A stretch of 39,656 nt of DNA from CAYSGX01 sp964518215 (GTDB taxonomy: Bacteria > Bacteroidota > Bacteroidia > Chitinophagales > CAIOSU01): contig CAZFFP010000030.1 of assembly GCA_964518215.1 (NCBI GenBank), positions 1 through 39,656 of the forward strand, written 5' to 3'. Position 1 is the first letter of the stretch; each line of letters starts with the position of its first letter. A model generated the notes under the pieces. That model did no database searches and was not told the origin of the DNA. It saw only the letters and a list, made by a program, of their open reading frames with translations. The position numbers were made by a program, and so were the translations under genes. Below, piece after piece: positions 15,811 to 25,952 of this stretch.

Positions 15811-17271
15811 ATGAAACATTTCCTCACCATATTGATACTGCTCACAAGCGTTTGGGGAGTATTTGCTCAGGCAAAGGACGATTTGTATTATGCTCCTACT
15901 AAAAAAACAAGTGACTATAAATCCGAAAAAACTCCTCAGGATTATGCGCCTGTTTCCGAGTATGAAGAACCCCCTTTCTATAACGAACATCCTGACAGAC
16001 AAGGTAACAGCTACAACGAATATGGCTATGGAAACGGCTCTCAACAACGCACCGGAATCAACACCGATAATTATCAGGATGATTATGGAAATACTTACGT
16101 TACCAATAATTATTATGGCGACTATAATGAAGGTCCTAGTTACACCACCCGCATGAGAAGATTTCATGGTGGAAATGCAGGTTTCGGATATTACAGCAAT
16201 TTTTACGACCCATATTGGAACGACCCATTTTGGTATGACCCTTATTGGAATAACATGGCTATTATTTACCGACCGATGTTTCGCCCATATTGGAGTTATG
16301 GTTGGGGATTTGGTTGGAACAGTTGGGGCGGTTGGGGTGTAGGCATTGGTTGGGGCAACCCGTGGATGGGCGGTTGGGGTAACCCGTGGATGGGCGGTTG
16401 GGGTAACCCGTGGATGGGCGGTTGGGGAGGCGGCTGGGGCAACCCTTATTGGAACGGTTATCACCACGGTTACTGGAATGGATTTCATGATGGTTTTTAC
16501 AGCAATCCCTACCATTGGAATAATGCCACAGCCGGAGGCGGAGGCATTGGTGGCGGAAGAAATACATTTTATGGGCCGCGAGGCGGAGCTACCACCACTA
16601 CAGGTAGAGGAGACACCGGTGTGAGAGGCGGAGGCGATACAGGAACCGGCACTACAGGACCGAGAGTAATTCGCTCTGAAACTCCGGCAACAGGAACCAG
16701 TCCTCGTCAGGCAGGAACCAGAGAAACTCCGGCAAATCCTGAAGTCAGACCCGATACCAGAACTCCCGACAGATATACCCCGCGTCAGGGCACCACTGCT
16801 CCAAATCCGCGCAGCAATGAAGGCAGAGAAGTTTCCACTCCCGGAAGAACCGCGCCTGCCCCTCAGCAAGGCGGCAATCAGGGAACTATACGTAATCAAC
16901 CGCAAACAGCTCCAAGTCCTCAGCGCAATCAAGGCATTGAAGCGGCACCTAACAATAGAGGTGGGGGCGGTATTAATGTAAATCCGCAACAACGCCCAAC
17001 TCGCGGAAGAGTTCAGCCCGGCACCGAAATGAGTGCGCCTGCTCCAGGCACACAACCGCAAATGCAAAACCAAAATGTGAGACCCGAAAGAAATACTTCA
17101 CCAAACAGAAGACAATCGCCACAGCAAATGAGTCCTGCGCCCAGACAGCACAGTCCAGCTCCTTCTATGTCTCCGGGTGGCGGCAGAAGCATTTCGCCCG
17201 CTGGCGGTAGTCGTGGAGGTGGCAGTATGAGTGCGCCCCGCAGTGCACCTGCTCCTGCACGACCCAGATAA
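15811..17271 (+). CDS. Secreted Gly/Trp/Pro/Arg-rich low-complexity protein
   Basis: 486 residues. A signal peptide, MKHFLTILILLTSVWGVFAQ, is followed by an acidic Tyr-rich part (residues ~20-125), an aromatic segment YDPYWNDPFWYDPYWNN, and a Gly/Trp region with three exact GNPWMGGW octapeptides. The C-terminal half (from ~residue 265) is disordered and basic, rich in Pro, Arg, Gln and Gly. No catalytic domain is visible; an extracellular or outer-membrane structural role is only a guess. The opposite strand also has a long open frame over this gene, caused by composition. The signal peptide and the co-directional barrel gene 59 bp downstream decide for this strand. Confidence 0.78.
   Translation: MKHFLTILILLTSVWGVFAQAKDDLYYAPTKKTSDYKSEKTPQDYAPVSEYEEPPFYNEHPDRQGNSYNEYGYGNGSQQRTGINTDNYQDDYGNTYVTNNYYGDYNEGPSYTTRMRRFHGGNAGFGYYSNFYDPYWNDPFWYDPYWNNMAIIYRPMFRPYWSYGWGFGWNSWGGWGVGIGWGNPWMGGWGNPWMGGWGNPWMGGWGGGWGNPYWNGYHHGYWNGFHDGFYSNPYHWNNATAGGGGIGGGRNTFYGPRGGATTTTGRGDTGVRGGGDTGTGTTGPRVIRSETPATGTSPRQAGTRETPANPEVRPDTRTPDRYTPRQGTTAPNPRSNEGREVSTPGRTAPAPQQGGNQGTIRNQPQTAPSPQRNQGIEAAPNNRGGGGINVNPQQRPTRGRVQPGTEMSAPAPGTQPQMQNQNVRPERNTSPNRRQSPQQMSPAPRQHSPAPSMSPGGGRSISPAGGSRGGGSMSAPRSAPAPARPR
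16348..16419 (+). repeat. Three tandem 24-bp repeats encoding GNPWMGGW
   Basis: Units at 16348-16371, 16372-16395 and 16396-16419 share GGTTGGGG-Y-AACCCGTGGATGGGC; units 2 and 3 are identical and unit 1 differs by one C/T. A degenerate fourth unit follows. Near-identity at DNA level points to recent expansion by slippage. Confidence 0.95.
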
Positions 17272-17330
17272 TTGATTATTTATTTTTCTGAAAAATTGAA
17301 GCATATTCTTTTAAAAAGTCCCGAAGCACT

Positions 17331-18809
17331 ATGAAAAAAATCTTCGCTGCCGTTTGTAGTTTCTTGTTTATTTCAGAAGTAGTAGCTCAGAATTATTATG
17401 AAGGCTTGCGTTATTCGCAAACTTTTGCCGGTGGAACCGCAAGAGGTTTAGGAGCCGGCAGCGCCTTCGGTGCGTTGGGTGCAGATTTTACCTCTGTAGG
17501 AATTAATCCCGGAGGTTTGGGATTGTATCGTTCATCAGAAGCTACTTTTTCCCTTAACTTGAATGGAACTTCAAGCACTTCAAATTTTGGCGGCTCCGGT
17601 GGCGACCAGTTGAAGCTCAATTTTCATGTGCCCAATTTCGGAGTGGTCATCAATAAAATGTTTGTTGATAAAAGAGGTAATAGAAGCAAGGGCAATTGGA
17701 TAGGTGTAAATTTTGCCTTCGGAATGACACGCCACGCCAACTTCAATTCCAAAAGATTTTATAACAATCCGAATGGAGAATCTATTCTCCCTTATTGGGC
17801 AAGCGATTTAAATGGCATTAACCCTAACAATGTAGATTTTGGCGCTGCAAGTTTTGAAGCGGTGTTAGCGTATTATGCTTTCCTTACCGACCCCGATGAA
17901 AACGACCCGACAGGATTAACTTATGTTGCCCGAACAGAAGGGTTTGCCGTAAATAAACAGGTTGCCGTAAACACTTCGGGAAAAATAGATGAGATGACTT
18001 TCTCTTTTGCAGCCAACCATAACGACAAAATTTATTTTGGCGCCACGATGGGTATGCCGATTGTCAACTATGAAGAAGAACTCATCTATCGCGAAGGGGA
18101 ACGTTCTTCAGATTCCATTCCTTATTTTAATAATTTCGAAATGGTAAAAAACATGCGCACTAATGGCGCAGGTATTAATCTGAAGGTGGGCGCTGTTTAT
18201 CGTGCGCAAGACTGGCTCAGGCTCGGATTGGCTTTTCACACGCCATCATATATGGGGTTGAGAGACCGCTACTATAGCAACATCTACTCAAATGTAGATA
18301 CCGCTACTTATGATTTGTTTTCTCCTGACGGAAGTTTTAAGTATAAAGTATTGTCGCCATTCAGAGCTGTTGCCAGTGCCGGATTCATCATAAAAAAATA
18401 TGGTTTCATTTCTGTTGATTATGATTTTGCAAACTATGCCGGTGTTCGGTATTCTATGGAAAATCAGTATCAGTTATTTGAAAGCAATCTGAATACCAGT
18501 ATTGACAATGCGTTGGGCATTTCACATACCATCAGAGCAGGTGCTGAAGCGGCTATTAAAGATTTCAGACTCAGAGCAGGATATAATATTTCTACCAATC
18601 CTTTGAATACATCTGTTCGCATCAATGATGAAAACAAAACTTTTCAAAGTTTTTCGGGAGGCATGGGTTACAGAGGCGAAAAAATCAATCTCGATTTTGC
18701 TTATGTAAGAAGCATTATAGACGATTCTGTTTTTTTGGGTAAAGATATTGTGAGTATTGACAGAATTACACGCAATAATTTTATTGTAACATTCGGATTG
18801 AGATTTTAA
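17331..18809 (+). CDS. OmpP1/FadL-family outer-membrane beta-barrel protein
   Basis: 492 residues with signal peptide MKKIFAAVCSFLFISEVVAQ. The mature N-terminus holds the family hatch-like motif GGTARGLGAGSAFGALGADF followed by GINPGGLGLYRSSEATFSL. This is the NPAG-type signature of the OmpP1/FadL/TodX channels for hydrophobic compounds, or of the related PorV-like group. Alternating amphipathic strands follow and the chain ends in Phe (TFGLRF), the usual barrel assembly signal. The substrate is unknown. A PorV-like T9SS shuttle role is an alternative, made attractive by the large T9SS cargo gene convergent 3 bp downstream, but the sequence does not settle it. Confidence 0.78.
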   Translation: MKKIFAAVCSFLFISEVVAQNYYEGLRYSQTFAGGTARGLGAGSAFGALGADFTSVGINPGGLGLYRSSEATFSLNLNGTSSTSNFGGSGGDQLKLNFHVPNFGVVINKMFVDKRGNRSKGNWIGVNFAFGMTRHANFNSKRFYNNPNGESILPYWASDLNGINPNNVDFGAASFEAVLAYYAFLTDPDENDPTGLTYVARTEGFAVNKQVAVNTSGKIDEMTFSFAANHNDKIYFGATMGMPIVNYEEELIYREGERSSDSIPYFNNFEMVKNMRTNGAGINLKVGAVYRAQDWLRLGLAFHTPSYMGLRDRYYSNIYSNVDTATYDLFSPDGSFKYKVLSPFRAVASAGFIIKKYGFISVDYDFANYAGVRYSMENQYQLFESNLNTSIDNALGISHTIRAGAEAAIKDFRLRAGYNISTNPLNTSVRINDENKTFQSFSGGMGYRGEKINLDFAYVRSIIDDSVFLGKDIVSIDRITRNNFIVTFGLRF

Positions 18810-18811
18810 TA

Positions 18812-21800
18812 CTATCGTATCAGCGTAACACTTCCTTTCAGAAGTTTTTTGTGCCCGTCAATAAATTCGAGGTGGGCAACATACACATACACGCCCGGGT
18901 TTTGTTCTTTCCCTCTGAAGTAGCCATCCCAACCATCGAGTAAGTCATAACCTTCATAAAGTTTTTCGCCCCAACGGTCGAACACCTGCAATTCAAAAGT
19001 TTTCACTCCTTGTGCAAAAACTTTGAATACATCATTGGTTCCGTCAGTATTGGGTGTAAAAGCATTAGGCACATAAATCACATAATCACCCATCACTACT
19101 ATGGTAAATTCAGTGAAGCCTTTGCAGCCTAGAGTATCTGTGGCAGTGATGGTATAAACAGTAGTTTGCTGCGGAGCCGCGAAAGTTTGCGCACAATTGG
19201 TGCAACCGATACCCGTGGAAGGGTTCCAATCGTAAATCAGATAAGGGTCGTAGTTGCCGGTAACTTTCACTACGCGAATGGTATCGCCAAATCGAATCGT
19301 GTCCAATACAAAATTGGTTTGAATCATCACAGGAAAAGGTTGTTCTCTCACAGTTTCGGTAACCACCACTGAACAACCGTTAGCATCGGTGATGGTGATA
19401 TCATAATCGCCTGCAAACAAGTCGGTGGCAGTAGCGCCTGTTTGCCCATCGCTCCATTGAATGGTGTAAGGTGGCGTGCTGCCAAAAGGAATAATAGTTG
19501 CTTCGGCATTGTCTTCATCGTAGCAGGCAACAGTGCTTTGAACATTAACATCAGGAATAGGCGCTACCAAAACAGGCAGCGTTAAAGAATCTTCGCAACC
19601 GAAATCAGATGTGAGTTTCAGTTTAACCTGATAACTGCCTGCGCTTGCATAAGTATGCTCGGGATTTATTTCAGAAGAAACATTGCCATCGCCCAAAGTC
19701 CAATCTGGCGCGTTCATATTTCCGAAGGCAATCGAAGAGTTGTTTACGAATGAAGTGATTTCACCCAAACAAACATCCACACCGGAAAAATCTGTAACCG
19801 GATTGGGATGCACCGTAAAGTTTTGAGTAATACTGTCGGAACATCCTTCAGGCGTAGTAACTTTTAACTCCACATGATAATTTCCTGCAGAAGCATACAC
19901 ATGTGAAACCGAAAAAGTATTGCGGATATTGCCATCGCCTAAAGTCCAGTGAAAAATATCATTGTTTCCGGCAATAGAATTATTGTTGAAAATCACCGGC
20001 AATCCTTCACAAACTTCTGTCAGGGAAAAATTTGCTTCGGGCTGCAAACTAACCTGCACCTGTTGCGTTACAAGCGCCATACAATTATTATTGGAAACCA
20101 ATTCCAACTGCACCTGATAGCTGCCCAATCCGGCATACAAATGCGAAGGGTTTTCATCAGTAGAAGTATTGTTATCGCCAAAATTCCAGTTGTTCGAAAA
20201 TGTTCCATAGTCAATCGAAGAATTATTTTGAAACTNNNNNNNNNNNNNNNNNNNNNNNNNNNNNNNNNNNNNNNNNNNNNNNNNNNNNNNNNNNNNNNNN
20301 NNNNNNNNNNNNNNNNNNNNNNNNNNNNNNNNNNNTGTTGCATCGGGTTGCTCATACACTCTTACAGTTTGTGTCAAGGTGTCGGCACAACCAAAGCCGG
20401 AAACAGCTATCAACTGCACCTGATAAGTTCCGGTATCGGGATACAAATAGGTGGGAGACTGTGCATTGGAAGTAATGCCGTTTCCGAAGTCCCAATGCCA
20501 TTGAACAATATTTCCTGAAGAAATAGAAGAAGTGTTATTGAAAGAAGTAGCCACACCTTCACAAACATTAGCTGCATTGAATGCAGCCACCGGAACGGCA
20601 TGAATGGTAAGCGGTTTAGTAATGGTTCGGGCGCATCCGACCAAAGTGTTCAAAGTGAGTGTAACATTATAATTGCCTGCGGCAACATAAAGATGAGCAG
20701 GGGCGCTGTCACTGCTGAATGTATTATCGCCAAAATCCCATTGCCACGATATGATGGAATCAACATCAGCATTAGAGAGATTAATAAATTGTATAGAGTT
20801 TCCATGACATACTTCTGTAAAATTAAAATCTACCGTAGGATTTGAAATATCCACCGTAACCGTATCGGGCATTCCCGGACACGATTGATTTATAGTGTAA
20901 ACTGAATATTGAGCAGTAACTGTAGGCGAAACAGTGATACTTTGTGTGGTTTCACCGGTGTTCCAAAAATATTGTTGTCCACCGGTGGCAGTAAGAGTAA
21001 TAGGGTCGCCCAAACATGCAGTATCATTTTCAGAAATCACGACTCTCGGTCCGGTTACTTCCACTGTTCCGCGAATAGTATCCTTTCCGCAGGCATTAAG
21101 GCGCGTAACTACCATTAGCACTTCATACAAGCCATAATCTGTAAATGTGTGAGAAACATTCTGCCCGACAGCAGTGGTGCCGTCACCAAAATCCCATTCG
21201 TATAATAAAATAGTATTGTCGCCAATTCCTTCAAACGAAACAGGAGTGTTTGGACAAATGGGGGTGTCTATAGAAGCATAAGCAAACGTAGCAAAGAGAT
21301 TATTCAAATTCACACCTGCAGCATAGCCATAAGATTCATCATTCCCATAGCCATATACATAAGCTACAAAACCGCTGTCGCTTCTGATGGTGTGGTTGCC
21401 CTGAGTAATATTCAGCCTTGCAAAAGAATAAGTGTTATTGGCGGGAACGGGCGCAAATTGCCCACCCACATTCACTCCATCAACAGTTACAAGATTGGTG
21501 TATGCCGTTCGGGTAAGAATGTTCAGATAATAATTGGTGATAATGGCTGAAGTAAAAGCATTAAACGTTACATAAGTCAAAGTTTGTTCCACCGGGCTTA
21601 TCATTATCATGAATGGGTCGGAATTGGTGAAGTCGCACTGGCTGCCTTTCGAAAACTGAGCAATGCAAATTGGATTATTTGAAGTTACATAAGAAGGTGT
21701 TCCTGTATCGAATTGGTGAAATTGCCCTTCATTGAGGTTAATAGGCGCGCCACCATTAATGCTTACCTGCGTGCCATTTGTTGAGGCTAAAATTCTGTAC

Positions 21801-22585
21801 CTGTCTGTAGTTCGGGTGCGGTAAGGGGCTAATACATATTCTCTTCCCCAAGTATTTACCGGAAACATTTGTTCATACAAATGGTCGCAGTAAGCACATT
21901 GCACACCCGTGCATATATTGCCGGCAAACAGCGCAAAATTCAGGCAGCCGGTTCCGTTGTCAATAGCTCGCACCAATGAACCGGTGAGGTCTTGCACTGC
22001 CTGCACCTGATATACCTGACCTGCGTTGATATTGATTTGAAAAGGAACCCCGGCAGGATTACCATTGGTGGTGTTGACTCTGGGAGTTATTTCAATGGTA
22101 GTATTATCATAACATCCCACTATTAAAAATTCTGAATTGCCCGAGTATGGTGCTTGATTGTCTTTGTATGCCATTACATAATATTGATTGCCAATGGTTT
22201 GAATAGGAATGACAACGGAAGCATCTGAAGTGTAAGCTTCATAGTTTAATGCAAATACACTCACAGTATCATTAGCAGTTACATGAATACCTCTGGGTTG
22301 CAGGGTGCCGGAACCTGTGGCTTGCGCCATTGCAGTGGGCACCTGTACAGTGGTGGTGGTGCCTGCATTCACAGTAAAATTCTGATTCCAGCCTTGTAAT
22401 GGAATGCTTACTGTTCCGGTAGTATTTACATCAGAACTGATATACACCGTAAGCGTTTGCCCGGTAAAGTTTTGCATAAAACCCAACCAGAATGTTGTGC
22501 CACGGGTAGTATAGGATTGTGCAGACAAAATTTCTGACAATAAAAGAAAGATAGATAATAATATATGACCCCTGAAAATGCTCAT
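18812..22585 (-). CDS. Large surface protein: IgGFc-binding-like N-domain, PKD repeats, T9SS type B sorting domain
   Basis: About 1257 residues as assembled. Signal peptide at residues 1-23 (ends ILSAQ). Residues ~25-420 resemble the IgGFc-binding N-terminal domain seen in Bacteroidota surface proteins (TFWLGFMQNF, PIQTIGNQYYVMAYKD, GREYVLAPYRTRT). A series of PKD domains follows, each with WDFGDG-like cores (YEWDFGDGTTAVGQNVSHTF, WQWDFGDNTFSSDSAPAHLY). Near the end come a SprB-like segment (NGCSVVVTETVREQPFP) and the gliding-motility C-terminal domain VPNAFTPNTDGTNDVF ... DRWGEKLY ... LLKGSVTLIR, which directs export by T9SS. A 100-N gap interrupts the PKD region, so true length is unknown. 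Likely an adhesin or structural surface protein. Confidence 0.85.
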   Translation of the reverse strand: MSIFRGHILLSIFLLLSEILSAQSYTTRGTTFWLGFMQNFTGQTLTVYISSDVNTTGTVSIPLQGWNQNFTVNAGTTTTVQVPTAMAQATGSGTLQPRGIHVTANDTVSVFALNYEAYTSDASVVIPIQTIGNQYYVMAYKDNQAPYSGNSEFLIVGCYDNTTIEITPRVNTTNGNPAGVPFQININAGQVYQVQAVQDLTGSLVRAIDNGTGCLNFALFAGNICTGVQCAYCDHLYEQMFPVNTWGREYVLAPYRTRTTDRYRILASTNGTQVSINGGAPINLNEGQFHQFDTGTPSYVTSNNPICIAQFSKGSQCDFTNSDPFMIMISPVEQTLTYVTFNAFTSAIITNYYLNILTRTAYTNLVTVDGVNVGGQFAPVPANNTYSFARLNITQGNHTIRSDSGFVAYVYGYGNDESYGYAAGVNLNNLFATFAYASIDTPICPNTPVSFEGIGDNTILLYEWDFGDGTTAVGQNVSHTFTDYGLYEVLMVVTRLNACGKDTIRGTVEVTGPRVVISENDTACLGDPITLTATGGQQYFWNTGETTQSITVSPTVTAQYSVYTINQSCPGMPDTVTVDISNPTVDFNFTEVCHGNSIQFINLSNADVDSIISWQWDFGDNTFSSDSAPAHLYVAAGNYNVTLTLNTLVGCARTITKPLTIHAVPVAAFNAANVCEGVATSFNNTSSISSGNIVQWHWDFGNGITSNAQSPTYLYPDTGTYQVQLIAVSGFGCADTLTQTVRVYEQPDATXXXXXXXXXXXXXXXXXXXXXXXXXXXXXXXXXXFQNNSSIDYGTFSNNWNFGDNNTSTDENPSHLYAGLGSYQVQLELVSNNNCMALVTQQVQVSLQPEANFSLTEVCEGLPVIFNNNSIAGNNDIFHWTLGDGNIRNTFSVSHVYASAGNYHVELKVTTPEGCSDSITQNFTVHPNPVTDFSGVDVCLGEITSFVNNSSIAFGNMNAPDWTLGDGNVSSEINPEHTYASAGSYQVKLKLTSDFGCEDSLTLPVLVAPIPDVNVQSTVACYDEDNAEATIIPFGSTPPYTIQWSDGQTGATATDLFAGDYDITITDANGCSVVVTETVREQPFPVMIQTNFVLDTIRFGDTIRVVKVTGNYDPYLIYDWNPSTGIGCTNCAQTFAAPQQTTVYTITATDTLGCKGFTEFTIVVMGDYVIYVPNAFTPNTDGTNDVFKVFAQGVKTFELQVFDRWGEKLYEGYDLLDGWDGYFRGKEQNPGVYVYVAHLEFIDGHKKLLKGSVTLIR
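20236..20335. other. Assembly gap (100 N) within PKD repeats
   Basis: Exactly 100 N, the usual placeholder for a gap of unknown size. It falls in the tandem PKD part of the surface-protein gene. The flanking frames happen to agree with a 100-bp gap, but this does not show the true length. Confidence 0.98.
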
Positions 22586-22740
22586 AATGACTGTAATAGG
22601 GACTAAAGTTATAAAAACCTGTAATAAATAAAGAATTTTTTGTCAAGCCTTAGCAAAAAATTAAAAGCTTTTATGCGGAATACGAAAATTAACGGACAGG
22701 ATTCTAAACAAATAATACCTGTTATGAAAGCCAATTATGG

Positions 22741-24534
22741 CTATTCCATCAGCCATTCGCGCACTACTTTTTCGAGCGCGTCTAAAGGCAAGGCGCCATT
22801 CTTCAACACCACATCGTGAAAAGCACGCAAGTCGAATTTTTCTTTTAATGTTTGCTGTGCCATTTCGCGCAGCGCAAGAATTTTCATCTGCCCGATTTTA
22901 TATGCCGTTGCCTGTCCGGGCATTACAATATGTCGCTCTACCATTTTCACACAGTCATCTTCCGAATCGGGTGTGTTGTCTTTGTAAAATTGAATGGCTT
23001 GTTCGCGGGTCCATTTTTTCTCATGAATGCCCACATCTACTACTAAACGGCAAGCGCGCCAAAGCTCCATTGCCAGCCTTCCGAAATCGCTGTAAGGGTC
23101 GCGGTAAAAACCAAATTCTTTCGGAAAATATTCCGAATACAAACCCCAACCTTCCACATAAGCGGTATAGCCTCCGCCCAAGGTTCTGAACTTGGGCAAG
23201 CCTTCCAGTTCCTGATTGATGCTGATTTGCATGTGATGCCCCGGAATGCCCTCGTGATAAGCCAATGCTTCCAACTGATACTTGGGCATTTGCTTCATAT
23301 CGTAGAGGTTGATGTAATAAATACCCGGGCGCGAACCATCGGGAGCCGGGCGTTGATAAAATGCTTTTCCGGCAGATTTTTCACGGTAGGCTTCCACAGG
23401 TTTCACTTTTAGTTCGGCTTTTGGAAACACATTGAAAAATTCGGGTAAACGCTCGCGCATTTCGTCAATAATTTTCAGATTGTCTGCCAGACATTGTGCC
23501 CTGCCCGCTTCACTTTGCTCGTAATAAAATTGTGACGATTCTTCCATGAATTTGAAAAAATCTTTCAGGTTTTCGCTTTCAAAACCGGTTTGCATCATAA
23601 TGTCGCGCATCTCTTGGTGAATGCGTTCTATTTCTTTCATGCCTGTTTCGAAAATTTCTTCACCACTCATATTAGTAGTGGTAATGGATGCCAATCTTGC
23701 ATTGAAAAAATTATTTCCATCGGGAAATTTCCAAACACCCGCATCATTGGTGGCTTTCTTTTCCATTTCTTTCAGGTAAGCCATCAGTTTTTCATAAGCC
23801 GGTTTGAAATTTTCTTTCAAAGCTTTTTCTAATTGTTTGAGCAATTCTTTCTTTTTGTTATCGGGCAAATCAAGCGCGTTTACTTTTTTAGTAAAATCTT
23901 CCAAAAGTGTAGAAGGCTTGTCTGATTTTTGAAAGGGTTTTCCTTTCAGAAGATTTTTGCAATCGTCCTGCACTTTTGGAAACACAAAACGCGGAGCGAT
24001 GATGTTTTTTGCTTCACGAATTTTCAGATTATCTATCAGTTGTTCGATTACCTGCGGAACTTTTTGCACCCGGGTAATATATGCCAGCGCATCGCTTTCG
24101 TTGTCCATGCGATGAATATCAATGAGGAAAGAAGGAATCCACGAATGCGTGCCGCGCATTTGATTCACCGGATAGTTATGGTGTCGGTATTGAAAATTGT
24201 TGATTTCATTTTCAGATTTCAGCACAAACAAATCATAACTGAGTTTTGCTGTGGCATCGAGTGTTTCGTAATTGAAATGATTTTTCAGGTATTCGAGATT
24301 GTTTTTAGTGATATTCAAATCTTCAAGCGCACGGGCTTCTGAATTGTCGTCCCATTCGGTAATATTTTTCTTAATGCCCAAATAGGCTTGCCACACAGGC
24401 GAGCGATCTACGCCTTCATCAAACACTTTGTCGAACCACTCGTTGAGCTTTTCGCTTTCGGTAGTTTCCTGAGCTTGAAGTTGAAATGCAAACGAAAGGA
24501 ATGCTGTAAAAAAAATGAACGTGAAATTTTTCAT
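22741..24534 (-). CDS. DUF885 family exported metallopeptidase-like protein
   Basis: 597 residues with signal peptide MKNFTFIFFTAFLSFAFQLQ-AQ, so exported. DUF885 proteins are helical zinc-peptidase-like proteins. The motif HEGIPGHH is at residues 427-434 (metal-binding HExxxHH), preceded by YQLEALAY, with YVEGWGLYSE about 30 residues later supplying the further Glu. C-terminal segment MPGQATAYKIGQMKILALRE is also conserved in the family. Substrates are unknown; a peptidase or carboxypeptidase activity is inferred. It follows hemL by 27 bp on the same strand, so co-transcription is possible though functionally unrelated. Confidence 0.9.
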   Translation of the reverse strand: MKNFTFIFFTAFLSFAFQLQAQETTESEKLNEWFDKVFDEGVDRSPVWQAYLGIKKNITEWDDNSEARALEDLNITKNNLEYLKNHFNYETLDATAKLSYDLFVLKSENEINNFQYRHHNYPVNQMRGTHSWIPSFLIDIHRMDNESDALAYITRVQKVPQVIEQLIDNLKIREAKNIIAPRFVFPKVQDDCKNLLKGKPFQKSDKPSTLLEDFTKKVNALDLPDNKKKELLKQLEKALKENFKPAYEKLMAYLKEMEKKATNDAGVWKFPDGNNFFNARLASITTTNMSGEEIFETGMKEIERIHQEMRDIMMQTGFESENLKDFFKFMEESSQFYYEQSEAGRAQCLADNLKIIDEMRERLPEFFNVFPKAELKVKPVEAYREKSAGKAFYQRPAPDGSRPGIYYINLYDMKQMPKYQLEALAYHEGIPGHHMQISINQELEGLPKFRTLGGGYTAYVEGWGLYSEYFPKEFGFYRDPYSDFGRLAMELWRACRLVVDVGIHEKKWTREQAIQFYKDNTPDSEDDCVKMVERHIVMPGQATAYKIGQMKILALREMAQQTLKEKFDLRAFHDVVLKNGALPLDALEKVVREWLME

Positions 24535-24561
24535 GTCGAATAATTTACCTGAGAAAAAATG

Positions 24562-25839
24562 CTATCCTAAAAATTTTCCAACGGTTAGAGCGGTTTTATC
24601 CAACTGCTCATAAGTGAGCGCGTTGCTCAAAAACCAGCTTTCGTATGCCGAAGGGGGAATATAAATACCCGCATCCAACAGGTAGTGAAAGAATTTTTTA
24701 AACGTGTCGTTATCGCCATGTTGTGCCGAAGGAAAATCGGTAACTGCATCTTCACAAAAATGAATGGAAAACATAGAGCCGATTTGATTGATTTGGAATT
24801 TGATTCCGGCACCGGAATATTGCTGAATTTTGTTTTTCAGATAAACAGTTTTCTTTTCTAATTCCAAATACAGCGAAGGAGTATCATGCAATATTTTTAA
24901 AAGCGTGTAGCCAGCTATCATCGCTATGGGGTTGCCCGACAATGTGCCCGCCTGATACACCGGTCCCACAGGCGCTATGCAATCCATAATTTCTTTTCGT
25001 GCGGCATAAGCGCCCACAGGCATACCTCCGCCAATTATTTTTCCGAAGCATACTATGTCGGCTCTCACATGCAGCAGTTCTTGTGCGCCACCTCTTGCCA
25101 AACGAAAACCGGTCATTACCTCATCGAAAATGAGCAGGATGTTTTCTTCATCGCAAAGTTTTCGCAAGCCTTCGAGAAATCCCTTTTCGGGCAATACGCA
25201 ACCCATATTGCCCGCCACCGGCTCCACAATTATCGCTGCAATTTTCCGGTGATTTTTTTTCACTAAATCCGCCACTTCCGCCAAATTGTTGTAGGCAGCC
25301 GTGAGGGTGTCTTCGGCAGTGCCTTTGGTAACGCCCGGACTGTTGGGAATATTTAAGGTGGAGGCTCCGCTTCCGGCTTTGATTAAAAACGAATCGCCAT
25401 GTCCATGATAACAGCCTTCAAATTTTATAATCTTATCACGGTTGGTGTAGCCCCGCGCCAAACGAATGGCGCTCATGCAGGCTTCGGTGCCGCTGTTTAC
25501 CATGCGCACTTTATCAATATTCGGCACCATTTCAATAATAAGTTTTGCCAACTCTATTTCGAGTTCGGTAGGTGCGCCAAACGAAGTGCCCGATAATACT
25601 TTTTCGCGAATGGCTTCTATTACTGCCGGATGTGCATGACCGAGAATCATGGGTCCCCAGGAACCCACATAATCTATGTATTCGTTGTCATCGGCATCGA
25701 GCAGCAGGGAGCCTTTGGCAGATTTGAAAAACACCGGTGTGCCGCCTACGCTTTTAAATGCGCGCACAGGCGAGTTGACTCCTCCGGGAATATATTGTTG
25801 GGCTTGTTGAAACAGTTTTTCGGATTGGCTACGGTTCAT
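24562..25839 (-). CDS. hemL: Glutamate-1-semialdehyde 2,1-aminomutase
   Basis: PLP enzyme that turns glutamate-1-semialdehyde into 5-aminolevulinate in the C5 route of haem synthesis; cytosolic dimer. 425 residues, normal length. N-terminal YIPGGVNSPVRAF; glycine-rich MVNSGTEACMSAIRLARG; EGCYHGHGDSFLIKAGSGAST; FDEVMTGFRLARGG; and the PLP lysine Lys267 in CFGKIIGGGMPVGAY. The start MNRSQSEKLF is preferred to one seven codons upstream because it matches the family start. Confidence 0.96.
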   Translation of the reverse strand: MNRSQSEKLFQQAQQYIPGGVNSPVRAFKSVGGTPVFFKSAKGSLLLDADDNEYIDYVGSWGPMILGHAHPAVIEAIREKVLSGTSFGAPTELEIELAKLIIEMVPNIDKVRMVNSGTEACMSAIRLARGYTNRDKIIKFEGCYHGHGDSFLIKAGSGASTLNIPNSPGVTKGTAEDTLTAAYNNLAEVADLVKKNHRKIAAIIVEPVAGNMGCVLPEKGFLEGLRKLCDEENILLIFDEVMTGFRLARGGAQELLHVRADIVCFGKIIGGGMPVGAYAARKEIMDCIAPVGPVYQAGTLSGNPIAMIAGYTLLKILHDTPSLYLELEKKTVYLKNKIQQYSGAGIKFQINQIGSMFSIHFCEDAVTDFPSAQHGDNDTFKKFFHYLLDAGIYIPPSAYESWFLSNALTYEQLDKTALTVGKFLG

Positions 25840-25952
25840 AACAGAGAATGCAAATTGCAATTGGTTTCAGTAGCGAAAATAGAGAGCTTTTAATATAGTT
25901 TCAGAATTGCCCTTTTTTCTGATAAGCATATTAAATGAAAGTCAGCAGATTA

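Noticed and set aside
15793..17073. A 426-codon open frame antisense to the Gly/Trp/Pro-rich protein gene
   Set aside because: It has no signal, domain or plausible composition (runs of Ser, Arg and PTAHPRV-like repeats mirror the tandem DNA repeats). It arises from the biased codons of the sense gene, which has a clear signal peptide.
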